Part shown: positions 7,944 through 17,238 of the stretch, in pieces
Numbering within the stretch: the stretch's first letter is position 1
Layout: each line of letters opens with the position of its first letter
Assembly (NCBI RefSeq): GCF_009192765.1
Contig: NZ_VOHQ01000006.1
Location: 124,001 to 188,000 of the forward strand
DNA: 64,000 nucleotides
Direction of reading: 5' to 3'
From: Agriterribacter humi
GTDB lineage: Bacteria > Bacteroidota > Bacteroidia > Chitinophagales > Chitinophagaceae
Made by a program: the position numbers and the translations under genes
Notes under the pieces: generated by a model
What the model saw: only the letters and a program-made list of their open reading frames with translations
Database searches by the model: none
Told to the model about the DNA's origin: nothing

Positions 7944-9200
7944 ATGAACACACAGCGGCAGTTGAATATTGGATTATTTGGTTTTGGAGTGGTGGGAGAA
8001 GGCCTGTATAAAGTGCTGGAGCAAACGCCTTCACTGCAGGCCACAATAAAAAAAGTTTGTATAAAAAACCCCGGTAAAAAAAGAAACGCTCCTGCCGCGT
8101 TGTTTACTACAGACAGGTTTGAATTGCTTAATGACCCTGACATCAACGTAATTGTAGAAGTGATCAATGAATCCGAACCCGCATTTGAGATTGTGTCTAC
8201 CGCATTAAAAAATGGCAAAGCTGTAGTAAGTGCAAGCAAAAAAATGATCGCGGAACATCTTCCCGAAATATTGGCGTTGCAAAAGAAATATGATCAGCCT
8301 TTTTTATGCGAATCAGCCGCCTGCGCTTCCATACCGGTAATCAGAAACCTTGAAGAATATTACGATAATGATTTGCTGCATTCCATAAGGGCTATTGTAA
8401 ATGGTTCAACTAATTTTATTCTCACCAAGATGTTTGAAGAAACGCTTGACTTCAAACAGGCTTTAATACTGGCGCAGCAATTAGGATTTGCCGAAGCAGA
8501 TCCTTCATTAGACGTAGACGGATGGGATGCATTGAACAAGTGGACATTTTTGCTTACCCATGCTTATGGCATTGTTGAAAAACCGGAAAACATTGTTTTT
8601 AACGGTATTCAGAATATTAAGCTGAGCGATGCTGCTGTAGCGAGGGAAAGAAATTATGAAATAAAATTAGTGGCACAGGCTAAAAAATTAAATAACGGCA
8701 AAGTAGCCGCTTTTGTATTGCCGCAGTTTGTAACACACGATGATCCGCTGGCATTTGTAAAGAATGAATTTAACGGAGTGGTTATTGAAAGTAGTTTTGC
8801 CGACAAACAATTCTTTTATGGTAAAGGCGCCGGAAGTTTTCCCACGGCTTCAGCAGTGCTGAGTGATATTTCTGCGCTCAGGTATGATTACCGCTATGAG
8901 TATAAAAAACTCTACTATCATAATCCCCCTGAGCTTACCAATGATTTTTATGTCCGTACTTACCTGAGTTTTGACGAATGGAAGAGCATTCCCCGTGAAA
9001 AATTTGAGTGGATTGAGGAGTGGCATGCGGGTGAACGTAAATATCTTTCAGGAGTATTGCATTTTAACAACCTGAAAGGTGTTTCCTGGTGGAAGGAGAA
9101 CAATGTTTCGCTGATACTCACCCCGGATGCGATTATCGAAGATATAGAAATACGAAAGCTTAAAAAGAAAAGCCTTGAACTGGCAGGCATTGTGGATTAA
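7944..9200 (+). CDS. hom: Homoserine dehydrogenase
   Basis: Reduces aspartate semialdehyde to homoserine. The 418-residue protein has an N-terminal Rossmann domain with GFGVVGEG (13-20), VVSASKKMIAEH near residue 94, the family NGSTNFIL motif near 153 and ADPSLDVDGWDALNKW near 184, where the catalytic Asp and Lys lie. There is no aspartate kinase fusion. The last 90 residues do not show an obvious ACT domain. The gene begins 4 bp after metX and ends 64 bp before a terminator, so it appears dedicated to the methionine branch. Confidence 0.92.
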   Translation: MNTQRQLNIGLFGFGVVGEGLYKVLEQTPSLQATIKKVCIKNPGKKRNAPAALFTTDRFELLNDPDINVIVEVINESEPAFEIVSTALKNGKAVVSASKKMIAEHLPEILALQKKYDQPFLCESAACASIPVIRNLEEYYDNDLLHSIRAIVNGSTNFILTKMFEETLDFKQALILAQQLGFAEADPSLDVDGWDALNKWTFLLTHAYGIVEKPENIVFNGIQNIKLSDAAVARERNYEIKLVAQAKKLNNGKVAAFVLPQFVTHDDPLAFVKNEFNGVVIESSFADKQFFYGKGAGSFPTASAVLSDISALRYDYRYEYKKLYYHNPPELTNDFYVRTYLSFDEWKSIPREKFEWIEEWHAGERKYLSGVLHFNNLKGVSWWKENNVSLILTPDAIIEDIEIRKLKKKSLELAGIVD

Positions 9201-9264
9201 GTTTTTTTGTGCTGTTAAAAAAGAATAACTGTAATTGTTCGGGTATTAATCCTTTATCAAAAAT

Positions 9265-9300
9265 AAAGTCGCTCTCTCAAAGAGGCGACTTTTATTTTAT
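9265..9300 (+). terminator. Terminator after hom
   Basis: AAAGTCGC (9265-9272) / GCGACTTT (9285-9292), with an inner CTCT/AGAG helix and CAA loop, followed by ATTTTAT. Ends the metX-hom transcript. Confidence 0.8.
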
Positions 9301-9351
9301 CTTTATCAGGGTAATGAATTGTTCCAAACCATAACTGCATGGGCTGCTGCT

Positions 9352-12300
9352 ATGTGTATTAAGAAATGCTATATTTCAGGTATTATTCTGTTGTTTTGCC
9401 TGCGCGCTTCTTCGCAGGGAGAAGGATACCAGTTCATGCGGCTTGACCTGCGCCAGGGACTTTCACATAACCAGGTAAACTGCATATTAAAAGATAGCCG
9501 GGGATTTATGTGGTTTGGCACTATGTCGGGTTTAAACCGGTATGACGGCTATGATTTTAAAGTGTTTAAAAATGATCTTCGTGATTCCACTTCGCTTAGT
9601 GATAATTATGTAGAAAGAATTTTTGAATTGCCCGGCAGGAAGTTGTGGATAGCTACCCGGAACGGCAACAATATTTATGATCCTGTTACCGATAATTTAA
9701 GCAGGAATGATCTTCAGTATTTGTCGCAGTTGTCGCTCCCTCCCGGAAATGTATATGCTGTTGTAAAAGACCGGCAGGGAAATTACTGGTTCTTATACCA
9801 GAATAATGCAGGTGTATACCGATACTCGCCTTCCACTAAAAAAATCATGCCGTTGCAGCATAATCCGGATGACAGCTTAAGTATTGCTACTAATGATGTG
9901 GCGGCATTGGCACAGGATGGAAATAACAATATCTGGATCGTTCACCGCAATGGCATCATTGAAAAATTAGATAAAACTACCTACGATGTTATTCAGAGGA
10001 ATGATCAAATGAAAAACATCACAAAAAACAGTATTCAGAATTATACCCTATTTATAGATAGTGACAATGAGCTTTGGGTGAGTGTATTGTTAGCCGGTAA
10101 TCCGGGGGGTGTTTTTTATTATCAGCCTGCCGATGATCATTTGTCACATTTTTCTAAGGAAAAAGGAGCGATCAGGCTTAATACCAATATTGTAACCGGT
10201 ATAACCCAGGATGAGGATGGTATGATATGGATAGGTACCGATCATGGGGGGATTAATATTGCAGATAAAAGAAACAAAACTGTTCGTTACCTGCTCAACG
10301 ATGCCGAAGATCATACTACCATCAGCCAGAACAGTATTTATTCGGTATATAAAGACAGCAGCGGTATCATATGGCTGGGCACCTACAAACAGGGTATTTG
10401 CTATTATAATAACAGCATAGCCATGTTTAGTTTATTCCGGCATAAAGTTTCTGATTCCAATAGCTTGCCTTATGAAGATGTGAACAGGTTTGCGGAGGAT
10501 GCAAAAGGAAATTTATGGATAGGGACCAATGGCGGAGGGCTGGTATATTATGACCGCAGTAATAATAAATTTTCTGTTTTTCGTCACAACCCCACCGACC
10601 CTAACAGCCTGAGTAATGATGTGATCGTAAGTTTATTTGTGGATCACCGGCAAAAGCTATGGATAGGTACTTATTTTGGTGGGTTGAATTGTTACGATGG
10701 TAAAAAGTTTACGCAGTTCAGGCACAGCGCTGCCGATACCAACAGCATTTCAGACAACAGCATTTGGGAAATATTTGAAGACAGTGATAAAAACCTGTGG
10801 ATAGGTACGCTTAGCGGCGGATTAAACCGTTACGACAGGGAAAAAAATATTTTCCATCATTACAGGGTAGAAGACGGGCGTTCGCTGCATTCCAATTATA
10901 TCTCCGCCATTATTGAAGATACCGGTCATAACATCTGGATTGGCACATCCAATGGCATTGATGTACTCAACAAAAAAACCGGCACTTTCCAGTACATGGG
11001 TCACGATGATAGTGACAGCACTTCGTTAAGCAATAACAATGTAATTGCCATTCTGCAGGACAGCAGGGGACTAATATGGACAGGCACGCGGGAAGGGCTT
11101 AACCTGCTCAATAAAAGCAACAATACATTTACTGTTTTCCGCAAGGAGGACGGACTGGCAGATAATACCGTTCTTACTTTACTGGAAGATAACAAAGGTG
11201 ATCTTTGGGTGGGTACGCCCAACGGCTTAAGCAATGTGACAATAAAAAATATTTCAGGCAAAGTAACCATCCAGGTTGAAAACTATGATGAATCGAACGG
11301 TTTGCAGGGAAGGGAATTTAATGATAAAGCGGCTTTTAAAACCAGGGCAGGCGAACTTATTTTTGGAGGACCTTATGGATTTAACCTTTTTAATCCCGAA
11401 AAGTTTCTTTTGCATAAAACCATACCCAGGATAGCACTTACAGAGTTTTTGCTGTTCAACAAAACGGTAAATGTGGGAGAAAAAATAAATGGACGCATCG
11501 TATTAAATAAGGCTTTTACAGAAACGGAATCCATTACACTGCCCTATAATCAGAATGTATTTTCTATAGGGTTTGCTGCGCTGGGTTCCATCCAGTCGCT
11601 GAAGGGTAAGTTCATATATATGCTGGAAGGGTTCAACAAGGAATGGCTTACTACCGATGGTAAGCAAAGAATCATCACCTATACCAATCTTGATCCGGGC
11701 GAATATACATTCAGGGTGAAAGCGGAAGGCGACTTCCCGGAAACGAACAATGAAGGAATCGCACTGCGCATCACCATCCTCCCCCCTTTTTGGAAAACCT
11801 GGCCTGCTTTTCTGCTGTATATTGTTTTTGCGGCCGGCATCCTGTTGCTGGCACGCAGGCTTACCATTCAGCGGGCTAAAATGCGTTTTCAGTTTGATCA
11901 TCAAAAAAAAGAAGCGCAACGCATACATGAACTGGATATGCTGAAGCTAAAGTTTTTTACAAATGTGAGCCATGAATTCAGAACTCCTTTATCGCTGATC
12001 ATCACTCCTGTGGAAAAAATGATGAAACAGCCGGGAGATGACGGGCAAATAAAGCAGTTTCAATTGATATACCGTAATGCCAAACGGCTGCTCGGGCTGG
12101 TAAATCAATTACTGGATTTCAGGAAACTGGAGATGCGTGAATTGCGCCTTTATCCTTCTCTTGGCGATATTGTTGTTTTTGTGAAAGAGCTTACTTTATC
12201 CTTTACCGATCTGGCAGAAAGAAAAAATATCAGCTTTACTTTTTGTTCTTCGGCCGAATCATTGGAAATGCTGTTTGATCCTGAAAAGATCGAACGGATC

Positions 12301-13521
12301 ATGTTCAATCTTTTATCCAATGCATTTAAGTTTACTCCGGAACATGGACGTATAAGCGTGAATATGGCTGTTAAAGAAACAGCAGATGCAGGGGAGCATA
12401 TAGAAATTTCCGTTCAAGACAGCGGAATAGGGATCCCGCATGAAGAACAGGATAAAATATTTGAAAGATTTTTTCAGCATGAGGTTCCCGATAATATATT
12501 GAACCAGGGCAGTGGTATAGGCCTGGCTATTACACGTGAATTTGTTCGTTTGCATGGAGGAGGCATTGGGGTTAAAAGCAAACCCGGCGAAGGAACCGAA
12601 TTTACCGTAAGTATTCCCGTGAAATCTCAATCTGTCATTCATGAGCGTGATGGCATTGCAGAGACGGAAATTGTAATGCATACTGCGCACGATAGAGCAG
12701 CAGATGAAATGCAACATAAGCCATCACGGAAAAAGGAAAGCGTATTGATAGTGGATGATAACGATGATATTCGTTTTTATATTAAAGATAATTTGCGGGC
12801 GAACTATACAGTATATGAAGCAATAGATGGAAAAGAGGGATGGAAAAAAGCGCAGGAATTTCAGCCCGACATGATCATCAGTGATATCATGATGCCTGGA
12901 ATGAATGGTATGGAGTTGTGTCATAAAATAAAGAACGATGCACGAACCTCTCATATACCAGTGATATTACTAACGGCACGAAGTGCCGAAGAACAAAAAC
13001 TGGAAGGTTTTGAAACAGGCGCCAATGATTATATCACCAAACCGTTCAGCTTTGAAATGTTGCAGTCGAGGATTAAAAGTTTACTGGCACACCAGGAAGC
13101 CTTGAGGAGATTGTTTCAAAAGCAGATTGAAATTGAGCCCAGCGCCATCAGTGTAACGCCTGTGGATGAACAATTTATAAAACAGGCAGTTGAAGAAGTG
13201 GAAAAGAACATAGGTGAATCTGAATTTTCTGTTGAAGATTTGAGCAAAGCGTTGTTTATGAGCAGGGTGGCTTTATATAAAAAATTACTTTCGCTTACGG
13301 GCAAAGCACCTTTAGATTTTATTCGTGCCATCCGTATGAAAAGAGCGGCGCAACTGTTGGTTAAAACCCAAATGACCATTTCCGAAGTGGCGTATGAAGT
13401 AGGGTTCAGCAATCCAAAATATTTTACAAAATTTTTTAAGAAGGAATTCAGCATGCTTCCTTCTGAATACATTGCCGCCAACAGGGGTAAGCAATCAAAA
13501 ATGAAAGATAAGGAAGGATGA
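9352..13521 (+). CDS. Hybrid two-component system sensor/regulator (HTCS)
   Basis: A single-polypeptide signalling protein: periplasmic sensing coupled to DNA binding at the inner membrane. I place the start at the ATG at 9352, which opens directly into a signal peptide (MCIKKCYISGIILLF); an upstream TTG at 9319 is less likely. Order: about 14 two-component propeller repeats (residues 30-700, with repeated WIGT and LWIGT blades), Y_Y_Y domain (750-812), a membrane segment (815-835), HisKA with His in NVSHEFRTPL (near 874), HATPase (NLLSNAFKFTP, DSGIGIP, GSGIGLA), a receiver with Asp in IISDIMMPG (near 1177) and an AraC-type HTH (1288-1373). Such proteins usually sit beside their target polysaccharide locus; none is adjacent here. 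Confidence 0.95.
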   Translation: MCIKKCYISGIILLFCLRASSQGEGYQFMRLDLRQGLSHNQVNCILKDSRGFMWFGTMSGLNRYDGYDFKVFKNDLRDSTSLSDNYVERIFELPGRKLWIATRNGNNIYDPVTDNLSRNDLQYLSQLSLPPGNVYAVVKDRQGNYWFLYQNNAGVYRYSPSTKKIMPLQHNPDDSLSIATNDVAALAQDGNNNIWIVHRNGIIEKLDKTTYDVIQRNDQMKNITKNSIQNYTLFIDSDNELWVSVLLAGNPGGVFYYQPADDHLSHFSKEKGAIRLNTNIVTGITQDEDGMIWIGTDHGGINIADKRNKTVRYLLNDAEDHTTISQNSIYSVYKDSSGIIWLGTYKQGICYYNNSIAMFSLFRHKVSDSNSLPYEDVNRFAEDAKGNLWIGTNGGGLVYYDRSNNKFSVFRHNPTDPNSLSNDVIVSLFVDHRQKLWIGTYFGGLNCYDGKKFTQFRHSAADTNSISDNSIWEIFEDSDKNLWIGTLSGGLNRYDREKNIFHHYRVEDGRSLHSNYISAIIEDTGHNIWIGTSNGIDVLNKKTGTFQYMGHDDSDSTSLSNNNVIAILQDSRGLIWTGTREGLNLLNKSNNTFTVFRKEDGLADNTVLTLLEDNKGDLWVGTPNGLSNVTIKNISGKVTIQVENYDESNGLQGREFNDKAAFKTRAGELIFGGPYGFNLFNPEKFLLHKTIPRIALTEFLLFNKTVNVGEKINGRIVLNKAFTETESITLPYNQNVFSIGFAALGSIQSLKGKFIYMLEGFNKEWLTTDGKQRIITYTNLDPGEYTFRVKAEGDFPETNNEGIALRITILPPFWKTWPAFLLYIVFAAGILLLARRLTIQRAKMRFQFDHQKKEAQRIHELDMLKLKFFTNVSHEFRTPLSLIITPVEKMMKQPGDDGQIKQFQLIYRNAKRLLGLVNQLLDFRKLEMRELRLYPSLGDIVVFVKELTLSFTDLAERKNISFTFCSSAESLEMLFDPEKIERIMFNLLSNAFKFTPEHGRISVNMAVKETADAGEHIEISVQDSGIGIPHEEQDKIFERFFQHEVPDNILNQGSGIGLAITREFVRLHGGGIGVKSKPGEGTEFTVSIPVKSQSVIHERDGIAETEIVMHTAHDRAADEMQHKPSRKKESVLIVDDNDDIRFYIKDNLRANYTVYEAIDGKEGWKKAQEFQPDMIISDIMMPGMNGMELCHKIKNDARTSHIPVILLTARSAEEQKLEGFETGANDYITKPFSFEMLQSRIKSLLAHQEALRRLFQKQIEIEPSAISVTPVDEQFIKQAVEEVEKNIGESEFSVEDLSKALFMSRVALYKKLLSLTGKAPLDFIRAIRMKRAAQLLVKTQMTISEVAYEVGFSNPKYFTKFFKKEFSMLPSEYIAANRGKQSKMKDKEG

Positions 13522-13601
13522 GTAGTGCAATAAGGAGTAAATGACAATATCAGGATTACAATAGTTTGCAGTTCAATTCGAAATACAACAGGTGAAAAAA
13601 T

Positions 13602-13635
13602 TGAGCATTGAATACGGTTAAAACTTCAATGCTCA
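13602..13635 (-). terminator. Terminator hairpin of the dienelactone hydrolase gene
   Basis: TGAGCATTGAA (13602-13612) and TTCAATGCTCA (13625-13635) form an 11-bp perfect stem. In minus orientation it is followed by ATTTTTTCACC, so it ends the minus-strand gene; it may also act weakly on the convergent HTCS transcript. Confidence 0.75.
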
Positions 13636-13670
13636 TGGTCAGATTCTAATCGCGGAACACTTTATAATGT

Positions 13671-14522
13671 TTACTTCACATATTTTGCAAAAAAATCCAT
13701 TGAGCGTTGCCAGGCTAATTTAGCGGCAGTTTCATTGTAACGGGTGGGCGCCGTGTCGTTGTGAAAAGCATGGTTCACTCCTTCATAAATATATTTCTCA
13801 TAAGTAATACCGGCTTTTTTCAGCGCTTCCTCATAAGCAGGTATGCCGGCGTTAACGCGTTCGTCGAGCCCTGCATAATGCAATTGTACCGCAGCCTTTA
13901 TTTTAGGCACGTCAGCCGCATTGGGTTGTCCGCCATAAAAAGCTACAGCCGCCTGCAGCGAGGGCACATTTACCGCTAATTTATTAGCCATACTGCCGCC
14001 CCAGCAAAAACCAACGCAACCTGCATGCCCGTTATAATCCCTGCGGCCGGGCAAATAGTCAAATACTTTAATAAAATTGGACAGGCTCTCTTCTGCGTTT
14101 AACTGCTGGAATAATTTACGGGCATCATCTTCATTGGCAGGTGTGCCACCTAATGGAGATAAAGCATTGGGTGCAATGGCCAAATAACCGGCGTTGGCGG
14201 CTCGGCGGGTAACGTCTTCAATATGTGCATTTAAACCCCGGTTTTCATGGATAACAACAATAGCCGGGTATTTTGCTTCTTTTTTTGGCCGCGCTACATA
14301 GGCCTGCATATTTCCTTTTTCTGCCGGATAACTGATGTTCTCGGTAAATAGATCGGCCGCCGGTATTGTGGCTGCATGAGCATAATTTAATTCGAGCATG
14401 GGCAATAACGCCATAGCCGCAGTAGTACTTCCTGCTAATTTTGCAAGGCGCCCCAAAAATTCCTGACGGCTTAAGGGTTTATGCGTGTACTCATCGTATA
14501 GATTAATGATTTGCTGATCCAT
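13671..14522 (-). CDS. Dienelactone hydrolase family protein, secreted
   Basis: Alpha/beta-hydrolase of the carboxymethylenebutenolidase family. In 283 residues, Glu93 (HENRG), the nucleophile Cys173 in GFCWGG, Asp220 (AGLDERV) and His251 (VNHAFH) form the family's Cys-Asp-His set. The N-terminus has SRQEFLGRLAKLAG followed by a hydrophobic stretch, resembling a Tat-type export signal but with only one Arg in the motif. Substrate is unknown, and no aromatic ring-cleavage genes are nearby. It converges on the HTCS gene and ends in its own terminator. Confidence 0.88.
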   Translation of the reverse strand: MDQQIINLYDEYTHKPLSRQEFLGRLAKLAGSTTAAMALLPMLELNYAHAATIPAADLFTENISYPAEKGNMQAYVARPKKEAKYPAIVVIHENRGLNAHIEDVTRRAANAGYLAIAPNALSPLGGTPANEDDARKLFQQLNAEESLSNFIKVFDYLPGRRDYNGHAGCVGFCWGGSMANKLAVNVPSLQAAVAFYGGQPNAADVPKIKAAVQLHYAGLDERVNAGIPAYEEALKKAGITYEKYIYEGVNHAFHNDTAPTRYNETAAKLAWQRSMDFFAKYVK

Positions 14523-14877
14523 ATAGACTGATTTGGAAGTATAAAAATGAGAAAAATAAATTGTATACTAATATGGTTCAGGGTAGTTTTTTAATCAACA
14601 GCTTCAAAATCACCTTCTGTTTTAAGTGAGCCATTGCTGTTTGCCGTAATTTTTGTAGTAACTATAATATAAGTTAAAATTAAAATGCTAAAATAGCAAA
14701 TTTATATCCGGCTGAAGAAAGAGCCCCAACTTCCGGACGGAATTATGAAATGAACAGGAATAATGGTTGGGAATTTTTCCCGGTGTGAAAAAAATTACTC
14801 AATAGCGGGCTTTTTTAAATGGTTTATCCTCATTTCTTATTGGCATGGTATTCGTTTTTTTACATAAAACAAATGTT
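14523..14877. other. Intergenic, no gene seen
   Basis: 355 bp between divergent genes. AT-rich; no conserved RNA, promoter consensus or coding frame was recognised. An ATG at 14845 is in frame with the next ORF, but the added 11 residues look like translated leader. Confidence 0.5.
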
Positions 14878-15153
14878 ATGGATAAAAATGAAAAACGCAT
14901 GCTCATGGATAAAGTGCTCCGTGAGCTGGAAGATACCAGAAACACAGAGACATCCGTGGTTAAAAAGCTGGCGCAATTAGAAAGTGAAAATATTAACCTG
15001 GGAGACCGCTTCCTGGAAAAAAAATTGCCAGAAATATTCAACCTCGTAGACGATGCATTAAGTGCTACTATTGATTTACAAGCTGAATATACAGAGGTGA
15101 GGGATAAGTTTGTAAAGGACAATAAACTGGATGAAATTAATGCCGGGCAATAA
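14878..15153 (+). CDS. Small coiled-coil-like hypothetical protein
   Basis: 91 residues beginning MDKNEKRMLMDKVLRELED. The sequence is highly charged and helical, with heptad-like spacing of Leu and Val between residues 8 and 80, and no signal peptide. I chose the ATG at 14878 rather than 14845 because the upstream residues are unlike the rest. A strong terminator follows, which supports a real transcript. No family is recognised and neighbours give no clue. Confidence 0.6.
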   Translation: MDKNEKRMLMDKVLRELEDTRNTETSVVKKLAQLESENINLGDRFLEKKLPEIFNLVDDALSATIDLQAEYTEVRDKFVKDNKLDEINAGQ

Positions 15154-15181
15154 ATAAATTAAAAGCAAAGCTAAATTAACA

Positions 15182-15229
15182 GCAAAGCGTTTCAATTGCT
15201 GAAGCCTGAAACGCTTTGCCTGCTGTTTT
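15182..15229 (+). terminator. Terminator between convergent genes
   Basis: GCAAAGCGTTTCA (15182-15194) and TGAAACGCTTTGC (15207-15219) form a perfect 13-bp stem, then CTGCTGTTTTT. Oriented for the plus-strand small gene; the minus side lacks a U-run. Confidence 0.8.
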
Positions 15230-15910
15230 TCATCCCTTTATTAAGGGCATCGAAAGAAGGTCTTTACTGTTGATCAGCACTTCAAGAAAATAGTTGCCGG
15301 GGGCCATCGTTCCGGTTCCATCCAGTTCGTATGTGTTTAATCCTTCGTTGCCGGTACCTTTTCTTTTAACAACCTCCCTCCCATTTTCATCAGTAACTTT
15401 CATAACAATATAGGCGCGGTTTTTCAGTTGTACATTAATGTGCAGATCTTTTAAGGCGGTATTTGGCGTTACGCTTACCATGTATAAGTCATCCGAATTA
15501 TACAATTGTACCACCATTGTTTTTGAATACTTCACGTTGCCCTTATTGTCTGCAATTTTTAAACGGTAGTAATTGGTATTGCGTAGCGGGTTCTCGTCCG
15601 ATAATGCGAATTCCGCTATTTGTTTATTATCGGAAAGTGTAGCTATGGCTGAAAAACGTTTTCCGTTGCTGCTGCGTTCTACTATAATATTATAGCAACA
15701 ATTGCTTTTTATTTTGCAGAAAAGATCAATCTTTTTATTTTCTGCCGATTGTCCGCTAAAAGAAAGTATTTCTACACTTGCAGGAGGATCTAAGGCTTCG
15801 GAAGTGCTTTTCGCGGGGTTTAGGTCGGATGCATTTGCTGGAAAAGGCACAACTGTCAATAACATACAACAGCAGGCGATAATTGCAATATTCCCGATAA
15901 TACGTTTCAT
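15230..15910 (-). CDS. Secreted protein with T9SS-type C-terminal sorting domain
   Basis: 226 residues from the ATG at 15910, where a signal peptide begins (MKRIIGNIAIIACCCMLL...ANA). Residues about 50-135 resemble the fibronectin-like modules found before T9SS tails (IIVERSSNGKRFSAIA, then NTNYYRLKIADNKG). The last 85 residues fit a type A sorting domain: VTPNTALKDLHI, DENGREVVKRK, PGNYFLEVLI. Expected to be exported and handled by the type IX system. It seems a minimal carrier without an enzymatic domain. The upstream gene at 16241 carries a similar module. Confidence 0.72.
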   Translation of the reverse strand: MKRIIGNIAIIACCCMLLTVVPFPANASDLNPAKSTSEALDPPASVEILSFSGQSAENKKIDLFCKIKSNCCYNIIVERSSNGKRFSAIATLSDNKQIAEFALSDENPLRNTNYYRLKIADNKGNVKYSKTMVVQLYNSDDLYMVSVTPNTALKDLHINVQLKNRAYIVMKVTDENGREVVKRKGTGNEGLNTYELDGTGTMAPGNYFLEVLINSKDLLSMPLIKG

Positions 15911-16240
15911 TGTCTCTTGTTTTAGTTGATGAATACAGATTCGAACAGGGATGATTTCCTGATTGCCGGTTTTAATCAAAGGAGATAGAAATAGACAGAT
16001 TACAACAAGGGATTAAGAAATGGTATTTCGGGGGGTATAGATATATTAACTTAACTATTTTGGAATACCCGGGATCAGATAGCCGGGGTATTTTTGCTGC
16101 TTACCTGAGAAGATACGACATCTTATTGAATGTACAACAACGGAATAAATAATATGGAGGTTTTTTTAAAGGCCCCTTAGACAAGGGGCCTTTTTCCGAT
16201 TAGGAATTCACAACCTCTATAAACGCTTTCAAAAAATATT
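15911..16240. other. Intergenic with two terminator-like hairpins
   Basis: AATACCCGG (16064-16072) / CCGGGGTATT (16083-16092, one bulge) is followed by TTTT. AAAGGCCCCTT (16168-16178) / AAGGGGCCTTT (16183-16193) is a perfect 11-bp stem with loop AGAC followed by TT. Both look best as plus-strand terminators although no plus gene lies upstream. The second could also end the minus gene at 16241. No coding frame is seen. Confidence 0.55.
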
Positions 16241-16666
16241 TTATAAAACCGGGGAAACTGCTTTGCTGAAGGTATATCCTTCACTGGTATCTACCTGTTT
16301 AATTCTGTACCTTAAGCTTTTCCCTTTTACGCCTTTGAGTTCATCTTTAAACTTATAATTTTTCACATCGTTGCTGTCGTCTAATGTAAATACGATAGCA
16401 ATTGTTTTAAAATCTTCGCCGTTCGTACTTCTCTGAATTTCAAATTGCTTATTGTCTTTTTCGGTTATAGTGGACCAGTTGATTTCCGCCTTGTTTTTTA
16501 CCAGTTTAACGGTCAGGTCTTCAAAATTGACAGGAAAATCAATCGCTGGTTTATTGTTAATGATAACAGAAGATGAAGGAACGATATGGTTGAACACACC
16601 CGCCTTTGCATATCCGAACAGTATTGTTGCAGCAGCTATATAAATCAATACGATCAACTTTTTCAT
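16241..16666 (-). CDS. Small secreted hypothetical protein with fibronectin-like module
   Basis: 141 residues from the ATG at 16666, opening with a signal peptide (MKKLIVLIYIAAATILFG). The body, about 50-140, has AEINWSTITEKDNKQFEIQR, FKTIAIVF and LRYRIKQVDTSEGYTFSK. This is the pattern of the module that precedes T9SS tails, but the sorting tail itself is absent and the protein ends at SPVL. It may be a truncated relative of the gene at 15230, or a short periplasmic protein. Function unknown. Confidence 0.55.
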   Translation of the reverse strand: MKKLIVLIYIAAATILFGYAKAGVFNHIVPSSSVIINNKPAIDFPVNFEDLTVKLVKNKAEINWSTITEKDNKQFEIQRSTNGEDFKTIAIVFTLDDSNDVKNYKFKDELKGVKGKSLRYRIKQVDTSEGYTFSKAVSPVL

Positions 16667-17238
16667 TTTTATAGATTTAAGAGGTGGTAAAATCTTTTTT
16701 GGCCACAGGTAGAATTCGGATGGCTTTTGTACTGTGATATTGAAAAAGTGGATATGGTAATACAGCATTGCTGTATACGGCTGTAAACAGGATAAGGATG
16801 ATTACGGTAATAAGAATGGTTATGACTGAAGCCTGAAAATACAATTCCAAATGACAGTTCCCGGATCAGGAAGTTTGGCTTTATTCAGGAAGTTCCCCGC
16901 GGGATAGTTATGATCTGTTGGGGTGGATTGTTAAAACAAAAATAGGGGATGCGAGGTAATAAAAGTTGGTTTATTGTGTGTTTTTAGTTGATATAGATCA
17001 ATTAATGAAAAAGCATCAGGTGAGCCTGTGTTATCCTGCATGAATCCAGTATTTTACGCATATCCATAACTGTTATGTATGAAACAGGAAAAGAAAAAAG
17101 GATGCCATTTTGAAGCATCCTTTAGGTATCAGCTTAGCTGTTAGCTGTCAGCCTTGAGTTATCAGATAAAGATTACTACGATGGGCTATATACTCTCCTC
17201 TCACTTTTCACCTCTCGCTACTCACCAGCCATGGCACC
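16667..17238. other. Intergenic, mostly featureless
   Basis: 572 bp. Holds the terminator at 17097-17123 and, at 17160-17225, a CTCTCCTCTCACTTTTCACCTC tract resembling the dispersed TCACTTTTCAC / TCACTATTCAC intergenic repeats seen elsewhere in the window. No convincing ORF or RNA was found in 16667-17090. Confidence 0.5.
17097..17123 (-). terminator. Terminator downstream of the 17.2-18.6 kb oxidoreductase
   Basis: AAAGGATGC (17097-17105) / GCATCCTTT (17115-17123). Read on the minus strand the stem is followed by TTTCTTTTCC. It lies about 115 bp after the oxidoreductase stop. Confidence 0.7.

Noticed and set aside
9319-9351. Longer N-terminus for the hybrid two-component protein
   Set aside because: Would put non-signal residues and a TTG start before a good signal peptide beginning at the ATG at 9352.
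11503-11928. Long minus-strand frames inside the hybrid two-component gene
   Set aside because: Shadows of a fully assigned coding sequence with repeated propeller blades.
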